From NCBI GenBank assembly GCA_027858865.1, contig JAQIBW010000333.1:1-36147 (forward strand): a stretch of 36,147 nucleotides of DNA. The letters run 5' to 3'. Shown piece after piece: positions 15,262 to 22,188 of this stretch. Positions within the stretch are counted from its first letter, which is position 1, and each line of letters starts with the position of its first letter. The notes beneath the pieces are model-generated. The model searched no databases. It was not told the DNA's origin and worked only from the letters and a program-made list of their open reading frames with translations. The position numbers and the translations under genes are program-made. This DNA is from Sulfurimonas sp. GTDB taxonomy: Bacteria; Campylobacterota; Campylobacteria; Campylobacterales; Sulfurimonadaceae.

Positions 15262-16252
15262 GTTTAAACATACCCATTCTGCACATTGTGAGAGTGGTGT
15301 AATGTCATCAATGTTAAGACATTATGGTCTTAACCTTAGTGAACCTATGGTTTTTGGTCTTGCTAGTGCACTCACTTTTGCTTACCTTCCTTTTTTAAAA
15401 ATGGGAGGAATGCCACTTGTTGCATATAGAAGTATGCCAAAGTCAATTATTAAAAATATTCAAAAAAATTTAAATGTAAAGATGAAACTTGAAACATTTT
15501 CAAGTAAGGAAAAAGGCGAAGCTAGGCTTGATGAGTTACTCTCAGAGGGAAAAATAGTTGGTGCTCAATCATCTGTCTATTGGCTTCCTTATTTTCCTGA
15601 GGAGATGCGTTTTCACTTCAATGCACATAACCTTTTAGTCTTTAAAAAAGATGGAGATACATACGATGTAAGTGATCCAGTTTTTGAGTTTACTCAAAAG
15701 TGTGACAAAGCTTCTCTTACAAAAGCAAGATTTGTAAAAGGTGTTATGGCTCCGAAAGGTCTTCTTTACTATCCTACAAGTGTTCCAACAGAGATAGACT
15801 TAAAGCCTGTCATTGTAAAAAGCATCAAAAAAGTTGCAAAATCAATGCTAAATACTCCTGTACCAATCGCTGGGTTAAAGGGAATTAAGTACTTAGCAAA
15901 AGCAATCCGTAAACTAGGTAAAAAAGATAAACGCTATTCAAAACTATTTCTTGGACATATCGTAAGAATGCAAGAAGAAATAGGAACTGGTGGTGCTGGT
16001 TTTAGATACCTTTACGCTTCTTTTTTACAAGAGTCTAGTCTTGCATTTGATAGCGATGCAACACTTGTTGAAGCTTCTGAAATGTTTTTAAAAGTTGGTG
16101 ATGAGTTTAGAGAGTTTGCACTTATAATTGCAAAATCAGTGAAATCTAAAAAAGAGATAGATTATGAAAAAATCGCTAATAAATTAGACTCCATAGCTGA
16201 TGAAGAAAAAAAAGTTTATCAAAAGCTATTAGAATTTTGCGCAAAACATTAA
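15248..16252 (+). CDS. BtrH-like cysteine acyltransferase (BtrH_N/DUF4872 type)
   Basis: This 334-residue protein has an N-terminal domain resembling BtrH, the butirosin enzyme that moves an acyl group from an ACP to an amine, on a papain/C39-like fold. C14 in SAHCESGVMSSMLRHYG is the probable nucleophile. FHFNAHNLLVF (H127) and YDVSDPVFE (D143) fit the His and Asp of a triad. The C-terminal half (about 185-334) is helical, like DUF4872. In a hybrid polyene/resorcinol cluster, an enzyme that takes an acyl-ACP and transfers it to another molecule is a good candidate for making the ester between the two halves. That role is inferred; I know of no direct proof. It sits between darB and the ABC exporter. 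Confidence 0.75.
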   Translation: MSVPEFKHTHSAHCESGVMSSMLRHYGLNLSEPMVFGLASALTFAYLPFLKMGGMPLVAYRSMPKSIIKNIQKNLNVKMKLETFSSKEKGEARLDELLSEGKIVGAQSSVYWLPYFPEEMRFHFNAHNLLVFKKDGDTYDVSDPVFEFTQKCDKASLTKARFVKGVMAPKGLLYYPTSVPTEIDLKPVIVKSIKKVAKSMLNTPVPIAGLKGIKYLAKAIRKLGKKDKRYSKLFLGHIVRMQEEIGTGGAGFRYLYASFLQESSLAFDSDATLVEASEMFLKVGDEFREFALIIAKSVKSKKEIDYEKIANKLDSIADEEKKVYQKLLEFCAKH

Positions 16253-17128
16253 ATGATAAAAATAAAGAACCTCAGTAAATCTTATGGAGAGAAAAAAGCT
16301 CTCGATAACTTGTCACTAGAAATACAAGAGGGATCTATTTTTGGACTACTTGGTGTCAACGGTGCAGGGAAAACAACACTTCTTTCAATCTTAAATGGCA
16401 TCATAACGCAAGATAGTGGCACGATAGAGTTCTTTGGTTTAGATGCAAAAAAAGATATTAAAAAAGTAAAAAGCCTCAGCTCAATCATACCTCAACATCT
16501 TGCATTTTATGAAGAACTTAGCGTAAAAGAAAATTTAGATTTTTTTGCAAAAGTACAAAATGCAAAGCAAGAACATTATGATAAAGCTATAGAAGTAAAC
16601 TCTCTTGAAAAAATCCTTTCACAAAAAGCATCAACTCTCTCAGGTGGACAAAAAAGAAGACTCAACATTGCCATAGGACTTTTAAATAATCCCAAAGTTA
16701 TATATTTTGACGAGCCAACAGTTGGGATAGACCCAAAGAGTAGAAATGAGATTCTTGATTCCATAAAAGAGTATAAAAATTTTGGTATTACAGTTGTGTA
16801 CACCAGTCACTATATGAATGAAATAGAAAAAATTTGTGATGAAGTAGCGATTATAAGCCAAGGAAAACTTATAGAACAAGATAGAGTTGAGAATCTTATT
16901 ACAAATAGAAGTAGTGAGAGTATAAGTATTGAAGTCATCTACTCAGATAACTTAGAATCACTAGGATTAAATGTTATTAACGAAACTACTATACAGACAA
17001 AAGAGTCAGAACTTTTTGCTACTTTAGAGCTTTGTAAAAAACATAATATCTCTATAAAACAGATTAATTATGGTTCTACAAACTTAGAAAAATATTTTTT
17101 AAAGATTACGGGTGATTGTGATGTTTAA
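16253..17128 (+). CDS. ABC transporter ATP-binding protein
   Basis: This 291-residue nucleotide-binding subunit has Walker A GVNGAGKT (34-41), Q-loop Q81 region (PQHLAFYEE), signature LSGGQ (129-133), Walker B VIYFDEP (149-155) and switch H186 (TSHYMNE). The sequence is of the drug/lipid exporter subclass (ABC-2 type). The roughly 80-residue C-terminal extension is typical for partners of ABC-2 permeases. It starts directly after the BtrH-like gene stop and overlaps the permease gene, so it forms one exporter. The cargo is probably the cluster's lipid or a precursor (inference). Confidence 0.92.
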   Translation: MIKIKNLSKSYGEKKALDNLSLEIQEGSIFGLLGVNGAGKTTLLSILNGIITQDSGTIEFFGLDAKKDIKKVKSLSSIIPQHLAFYEELSVKENLDFFAKVQNAKQEHYDKAIEVNSLEKILSQKASTLSGGQKRRLNIAIGLLNNPKVIYFDEPTVGIDPKSRNEILDSIKEYKNFGITVVYTSHYMNEIEKICDEVAIISQGKLIEQDRVENLITNRSSESISIEVIYSDNLESLGLNVINETTIQTKESELFATLELCKKHNISIKQINYGSTNLEKYFLKITGDCDV

Positions 17129-18257
17129 AGCGATGATAAAAAAAGAGTTTTTACTTGTTTTTAGAGATAGACATGCACTCTTAGCACTCTTTGTAATGCC
17201 TGCAATTTTTATACTGATTATGTCAGTTGCAATGAGGGATCAGTTTACAAGCGACAGCATAGTATTTACTCTTTATGTGCATGATACAGATAAAAGTAAA
17301 ATGAGCAAAGATATTTTGGCAAATATACAAGCAGATAAAAAATTCCATCTCATAAAAGATAAACACTCAGCACAGTTTATAGTGAAAATTCCAAAACGTT
17401 ATGAAAAAAAACCAAACGCTAAAGTAAGAATTGATGTAAGAGACTCTATAAAAAGTGATCAGATAGAAGTATTTAAAGCTATGCTACTTGAACATATTTT
17501 AAATGCAAGACTTGAGAGTATGGCGAGAAATATTGAAGATAAATCTCCCAAGGCAGCAAAGACTCTCTCTAATTTAGAAATCTCAGTTGATTCTATTTAT
17601 AAGGTACGCTACAACAGCTCTATACATATACCAAATTCAACACAGCAGAGCGTTCCTGCATGGATAGTATTTGGTATGTTTTTTATCATCATTCCTATGT
17701 CAACTATTTATGTCAATGAGCGAAAACAAAATACACTTGCTCGTTTAAATTCTATGAATGTTCCTGTCCTTGCTATGAGTATCTCAAAAAGTATTCCTTA
17801 TCTTGTTATAAATCAACTTCAGGTTTTAATAATGCTTGGTGTTGGGATGTATATAGTACCTCTTTTTGACACACCAGCTTTAGTTATCAATGGTTCACTT
17901 CTTGCACTTGGTGCTGTCTCTATTGCATTAAGTATTGCAGCTGTTGGTATCTCTTCTTTGATTGCTGTAAGTGCTAAATCTAGTGAACAAGCAACGACAA
18001 TAGGCGGAATTTTAAACATACTACTTGGAGCGATAGGTGGTGTTATGGTACCTAAGTTTATCATGCCTCCTGTAATGCAGAAATTAGCGGAAATTTCTCC
18101 AATGTCATGGGGACTTGATGGTTTTTTAGATATCTTTTTAAAATCAGCAAACTTTAGTATGGTATTAAATAATGTTCTTATGCTTATTTCATTTGGTATA
18201 ATTTGCTTAATGCTATCTATATTAATATTACGAATTAAAATAAATAAAGGTCTTTAA
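17121..18257 (+). CDS. ABC-2 type transporter permease
   Basis: This is a 378-residue membrane protein from ATG 17121: one N-terminal helix (about 20-37), an extracytoplasmic domain to about residue 180, then five or six helices (WIVFGMFFIIIPMST onward), the ABC-2 YhhJ/DrrB-like topology. The loop IGGILNILLGAIGGVMVPKFIMPP and the following ISPMSWGLDGFLDIF are family-typical. A GTG at 17112 is also in frame, but ATG 17121 has a gggtg ribosome site six bases upstream and still overlaps the ATPase gene by 8 bp. The partner is the ATPase upstream. It adds a second export route besides the MMPL protein. Confidence 0.88.
   Translation: MFKAMIKKEFLLVFRDRHALLALFVMPAIFILIMSVAMRDQFTSDSIVFTLYVHDTDKSKMSKDILANIQADKKFHLIKDKHSAQFIVKIPKRYEKKPNAKVRIDVRDSIKSDQIEVFKAMLLEHILNARLESMARNIEDKSPKAAKTLSNLEISVDSIYKVRYNSSIHIPNSTQQSVPAWIVFGMFFIIIPMSTIYVNERKQNTLARLNSMNVPVLAMSISKSIPYLVINQLQVLIMLGVGMYIVPLFDTPALVINGSLLALGAVSIALSIAAVGISSLIAVSAKSSEQATTIGGILNILLGAIGGVMVPKFIMPPVMQKLAEISPMSWGLDGFLDIFLKSANFSMVLNNVLMLISFGIICLMLSILILRIKINKGL
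18195..18202 (+). promoter_or_regulatory. Possible internal extended -10 promoter before the first ACP gene
   Basis: TGGTATAAT (TG at 18194-18195, box 18197-18202) lies inside the permease gene, 55 bp before the ACP start. The same TGGTATAAT string occurs before the ammonia-lyase gene (29489-29497). Confidence 0.3.
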
Positions 18258-18524
18258 GTGGATATAGAAAAATTAAAATATGAATTAAAAAAAATGATTA
18301 TTGAAGAGTGTGAAAAAGAGGATATTTTGCCTGAAGACATAGCTGATGATGTTGAACTCTTTTCAGATAAAAGTGGTTTAGAATTAGACTCATTAGATGC
18401 CTTACAAATATCAATGGGACTGCAAAATAAGTTTGGTATTAGACTCGGTGACTCTAAGGAATTTAGAAGAGTTGTAACTACTATTGATAATTTAGTAGTT
18501 TACATAAACGAGAATAATGCATAG
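18258..18524 (+). CDS. Acyl carrier protein 1
   Basis: This is an 88-residue acidic four-helix carrier protein with the phosphopantetheine site at S45 in LELDSLDAL. It starts with GTG at 18258 right behind the permease stop and overlaps the following KS by 8 bp. The spacing between the site and helix 3 is normal and the end is complete, so it should be functional once a 4'-phosphopantetheinyl transferase (not in the window) loads it. It probably carries the growing chain for the adjacent KS/CLF-like pair. Confidence 0.9.
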   Translation: MDIEKLKYELKKMIIEECEKEDILPEDIADDVELFSDKSGLELDSLDALQISMGLQNKFGIRLGDSKEFRRVVTTIDNLVVYINENNA

Positions 18525-19644
18525 TGTAAATATATTAGACTACACTCTACGAAGTTCACAGGGAAATACCTTAGAGACACTAGAATCTATTAAAAATACT
18601 AATGTTGATATCTCACGTAAAGAGGTATCAACTCTTAGTGAAACTATTACAATTCCCTACTTTCTTTTTAAGGATAAAATCCAAGAAGATACTAATGAAA
18701 TAAAACAGGCTATAAAAGAGCTTGTTGAAAGTATATCTACGAAGTTAACACCACAACAAAGAGCACAAACAGCTCTGCTTATTGGAACTTCACTTGTTGA
18801 CCAAAATATAGTTCAAGCCGTTGAAGATAGTGTTTATGGGTATAAGAAAAAGCCTTATGCTTCACATAAAAGAAGTATTGATTCTTTTGCAAGTGAAATA
18901 TCAAAAGAGTTAGAACTTAACCCTTTTACTATGACTATAAGTACAGCGTGTACCTCAAGCATAAACGCGGTCTTAGAAGCTCGAAATCTTATAAATAGTG
19001 GCGTTGTAGAGTACGCTATTGTCATTGGTGTTGAGATATTTTCACAGATGATGAGTGATGGTTTCAGTTCTATGAAACTACTATCTAGTAGTCTTCAAAG
19101 ACCCTTTGATGTAACAAGAGATGGATTGGTATTAGGTGAGGCTATTGCTGGAGTCCTCATTGGTAAAGATAGTTCAAAGTGGTCACTAAAAGGTGGTTAC
19201 TCAAACTGTAATTCTTTAAATATCACCTCGGTAAGTCCTAGTGGTAAAGAGTATGCAGAGGTTATGAATAAGGCAATGAGTCTTGCTGATGTAGCTGTAG
19301 AAGATATTACAATGCTTAAAGCTCATGCAACAAGTACACATACAAATGATATGTCAGAAATAAATGCTATCAAAAAAGTATTTGCATCTGATCTGACTTT
19401 TAGTGTACTCAAGCCTTATGTTGGTCATACTCTTGGAGCATGTGGTGTTTTAGAGTTAGCTATATTTATGTCTTGTATAGATGATGGTTTTATTCCTAAA
19501 ACACTTAACCACAAAGAGTCAATCATAAAAGAGTACACACCACTTCAAGAGCATAAAGAGTGCAAGTCTGGAGTTTTCATGTTAAACTATTTTGGTTTTG
19601 GTGGTAACAATACTTCTGTAATTATTCAAAAAGAGTCTTTATGA
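18517..19644 (+). CDS. Beta-ketoacyl-ACP synthase, unit C, first copy
   Basis: This is a 375-residue KAS I/II-type enzyme with C145 in ISTACTSSINAVLEA, H270 in KAHATSTHTND and H304 in YVGHTLGACG, plus C-terminal FGFGGNN. All three catalytic residues are intact. It overlaps the ACP before it (8 bp) and the Cys-less partner after it (4 bp, ATGA), repeating the KS-partner arrangement at 9215-10956. It may extend a different chain from the first pair, for example the alkyl chains condensed by DarB, or the aryl polyene. Sequence alone does not decide. Confidence 0.88.
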   Translation: MHSVNILDYTLRSSQGNTLETLESIKNTNVDISRKEVSTLSETITIPYFLFKDKIQEDTNEIKQAIKELVESISTKLTPQQRAQTALLIGTSLVDQNIVQAVEDSVYGYKKKPYASHKRSIDSFASEISKELELNPFTMTISTACTSSINAVLEARNLINSGVVEYAIVIGVEIFSQMMSDGFSSMKLLSSSLQRPFDVTRDGLVLGEAIAGVLIGKDSSKWSLKGGYSNCNSLNITSVSPSGKEYAEVMNKAMSLADVAVEDITMLKAHATSTHTNDMSEINAIKKVFASDLTFSVLKPYVGHTLGACGVLELAIFMSCIDDGFIPKTLNHKESIIKEYTPLQEHKECKSGVFMLNYFGFGGNNTSVIIQKESL

Positions 19645-20444
19645 AACTATATGTAAAAGCCTTAAGCTCTTATAGAGGGGATGTAGATGCTTCTACAATT
19701 AAAAAAGAGCTAAAGAGTAAGTATAAACTTGATACACGCCGACAAGACACTTTTATACATTTAGCCGTATATGGTGCTCAGTTGTTAAAAGATGAAATAG
19801 CTATTGATTGTTGTGATGAACTCTACATAACAAGTGGCGTTGGTAATATTGACGTTTTACAAAAAACTAACAAATATGTATATCATGAAAAAGATTTTAT
19901 TAAACCTTTTGATTTTATCAATATGTTAGGAAATACCACTAGTTATTATGTTGCAAACTCTTTAGGTATACAAGATAAAAATACTTTCCAGATTTCAAAT
20001 AATTTTACTTTTATAAATACACTTATTTCAATTTTTGCATCATTAAGTGTCTCTAAAAATGAAGCTATATTAGGTTCAGTTGACTTATGTACAAATCCAA
20101 AAGAAGTGATTAAAAGAGTCTTAGGTCTAGATGAAGAGGTAGATGTGATTAGTAGTGTTAATTATCAAAAAATTTCACTCTCTTGTTCTGATGCTATTGG
20201 TGAAATTGAGTTTGATGCAAAGATATACTCTTTAGACGAGGTGCAAAAATTTCTAAAAAGTACAGATTTAGAAGTAATGGCATCTCTAAGATGTAAAGAT
20301 TTAGAGTGTTCAAAAGATAGTCAGTTTTTTGAGACAATGCCCAGCTTTTATCTGAACAAAACTCTCAAAAAGAAAGGAAGTTTAATCTATATAGACTGTT
20401 TTGAAAATAGTTATAAAATAATAAAAATCATTAGTTTAGTATAG
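19641..20444 (+). CDS. Divergent Cys-less ketosynthase-like partner (second CLF-like protein)
   Basis: This is a 267-residue protein. The region KPFDFINMLGNTTSYYVANSLGI (about 88-110) followed by FQISNNFTFINTLIS (116-130) aligns with the ketosynthase core just before and across the nucleophile elbow. The Cys position is Phe122. No HGT or GH motifs follow, so it is catalytically dead as a KS. It is more divergent than the partner at 10306-10956, but its position right behind an intact KS with a 4-bp overlap gives it the same place. A chain-length-factor or stabilising role is inferred by analogy with ApeC. Confidence 0.65.
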   Translation: MKLYVKALSSYRGDVDASTIKKELKSKYKLDTRRQDTFIHLAVYGAQLLKDEIAIDCCDELYITSGVGNIDVLQKTNKYVYHEKDFIKPFDFINMLGNTTSYYVANSLGIQDKNTFQISNNFTFINTLISIFASLSVSKNEAILGSVDLCTNPKEVIKRVLGLDEEVDVISSVNYQKISLSCSDAIGEIEFDAKIYSLDEVQKFLKSTDLEVMASLRCKDLECSKDSQFFETMPSFYLNKTLKKKGSLIYIDCFENSYKIIKIISLV

Positions 20445-20461
20445 CTTAACCAAAATTTTAA

Positions 20462-20467
20462 TATAAT
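20462..20467 (+). promoter_or_regulatory. -10 box before the halogenase-like gene
   Basis: TATAAT in a 50-bp gap, the largest break in the long operon, 28 bp before ATG 20495. It would allow separate expression of the downstream half of the operon. Confidence 0.4.
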
Positions 20468-20494
20468 CTTAAATTGAATTACACAGGAGTAATT

Positions 20495-21709
20495 ATGAAA
20501 GAAGTAGATGTATTTATCATAGGGGCAGGTCCTGCTGGGTCTATCGCTGGTGCAAAACTGGTACAAGACGGTTTTAGTGTTAAGGTTGTTGATAAGCTAA
20601 AAATGCCAAGATTTGTGATAGGGGAATCTCTTCTTCCAAGATGTAATGAACTTTTAGAAGATGCAAATATGCTTAATGTTATTCAAGAAGCAGGTTTTCA
20701 GTTTAAGGGTGGAGTAGCGTTTAAAAGTGATAAAGGTGACTTTAGTGCACTTGACTTCTCAAAAAATTTAGGTCAGAAATGGGGAAGCTCTTTTCAGGTT
20801 AAACGCGAAGTTTTTGACAAACTTCTCATAGATGATGCTCAGAAAAAAGGCTGTGATGTTGAGTACGAAGTAGAAGTTGTAGCTTATGATGAAAATGAAA
20901 ATATCATTACAGTTAAAAACTTAGATGGTAGTGAAGACACTTATAAGGCTAAGAAAGTTTTAGATGCTTCAGGATATGGTCGTGTTCTACCGCGTTTACT
21001 AAACTTAGAAGCTGCTTCTCATCTTGCCCTTCGTCGCGCAACTTTTGCACGTGTAGATAAAGATAAACGCCCAGAAGGTGAACAAAATGGTTATATCTTT
21101 GTAGATATAGTTGGTGATAATGAAGCTTGGATTTGGAATATTCCATTTTCAGATGGAACTACTTCTGTTGGTGTAGTGTGTACTGAGGAGTACTTTACTA
21201 AGTTAAATATGAGTGATGATGAGTTTTGGAAACACATTATTTTCAACAATCCATCGGCATCAAAAAGATATGCTGATTCTAAATTAATAGTAGATGTAAA
21301 CTCTCTAAGTGGATACTCTTCAGCAGTTACAAAACTTTATGACAAAAATTTTATCTTAACAGGAAACGCATCAGAATTCCTAGACCCAGTTTTCTCTTCT
21401 GGTGTAACACTTGCATTAGAATCAGGGTCAAAAGCAGCTGAACTAACTTCAAGAGAGTTAAAAGGTGAAACAGTTGATTATAAAGTAGAATATGAAGATT
21501 ATATGATGCTTGGTATAGATGTATTTAGAGACTATGTAAATGCTTGGTATGATGGATCATTACAAACTATACTTTTCTCAGAGAAGAAAAATCCTGAAAT
21601 CACGAAAAAAATTGTATCTATTTTAAGTGGTTATGTTTGGGATAAAGAAAATAGTTTTGTTACTTCTTCAAAATATGCTCTTGAAAAAACATACGAGATT
21701 CTTAAGTAA
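20495..21709 (+). CDS. Flavin-dependent halogenase-like oxidoreductase
   Basis: This 404-residue flavoprotein has FAD motif GAGPAG (10-15), then GESLLPRC (43-50) and the WxWxIP motif WIWNIP at 212-217, which marks flavin-dependent halogenases and is held to prevent monooxygenation. K71 in GFQFKGGVAF sits where halogenases carry the lysine that takes the hypohalous acid. DPVFSSGVTLAL near 302-313 is also typical of this branch. Chlorinated flexirubins and brominated xanthomonadins exist, so ring halogenation fits. A geranylgeranyl-reductase-like reaction remains possible because both families share the fold. The start is at ATG 20495 behind aggag (20485-20489); the in-frame TTG at 20474 has no ribosome site. 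No flavin reductase is adjacent. Confidence 0.8.
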   Translation: MKEVDVFIIGAGPAGSIAGAKLVQDGFSVKVVDKLKMPRFVIGESLLPRCNELLEDANMLNVIQEAGFQFKGGVAFKSDKGDFSALDFSKNLGQKWGSSFQVKREVFDKLLIDDAQKKGCDVEYEVEVVAYDENENIITVKNLDGSEDTYKAKKVLDASGYGRVLPRLLNLEAASHLALRRATFARVDKDKRPEGEQNGYIFVDIVGDNEAWIWNIPFSDGTTSVGVVCTEEYFTKLNMSDDEFWKHIIFNNPSASKRYADSKLIVDVNSLSGYSSAVTKLYDKNFILTGNASEFLDPVFSSGVTLALESGSKAAELTSRELKGETVDYKVEYEDYMMLGIDVFRDYVNAWYDGSLQTILFSEKKNPEITKKIVSILSGYVWDKENSFVTSSKYALEKTYEILK

Positions 21710-22188
21710 TGATTCTAAAAGTTTTTCTTTCTCTACTTTTTGCAAGCTCCGTGTTTGCGCAGAGTTATAACTTTACAGAACTGAGATATAGCGATGCTAT
21801 AGATCGATATACGCAGTTAGAGGGAAAGATAAGCTTTCACAAAGATGGGCTGAATATTTCATATCCAAAGAGTGCTAGAGAACTTAACTACAAAGATGAC
21901 ACCCTAGTCTATTATGAAAATGGCAAAAAAGTATCACTTCCTGATATGCAAGTTAGTAAAATGATACAGTATTTTAACATCCTCTCACTACTTCACAATG
22001 GTGATGAAAGTGAATTAGCAGATATGTTTGAAATAGAAAATCAAGCTAATAAAAAAATATTAAAACCGCTTGGTGCTATAAAGAACTACATAAACTATAT
22101 CGAACTTCGTAAAGAAGATACTAGACTTCAATACATAAAACTTTTTTTAAAAAATAACGACACTATAAGTATCAATATTAATGATTAA
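21709..22188 (+). CDS. LolA-like periplasmic carrier protein
   Basis: This 159-residue exported protein has a signal peptide with likely cleavage after A17 (LLFASSVFA-QSYNF). The rest is beta-rich with alternating polar and hydrophobic residues, as in LolA-type lipid-binding folds (LTQxxGKISF-like opening TQLEGKISFHKDGLNISYP). LolA-like proteins paired with an MMPL exporter are a standard part of APE clusters, probably ferrying the lipid pigment across the periplasm. It overlaps the gene before by 1 bp and the MMPL gene after by 8 bp. Confidence 0.75.
   Translation: MILKVFLSLLFASSVFAQSYNFTELRYSDAIDRYTQLEGKISFHKDGLNISYPKSARELNYKDDTLVYYENGKKVSLPDMQVSKMIQYFNILSLLHNGDESELADMFEIENQANKKILKPLGAIKNYINYIELRKEDTRLQYIKLFLKNNDTISININD

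Noticed and set aside
20474..20494. TTG at 20474 as start of the halogenase-like gene
   Set aside because: ATG 20495 has a strong aggag five bases upstream and starts right before the FAD beta strand.
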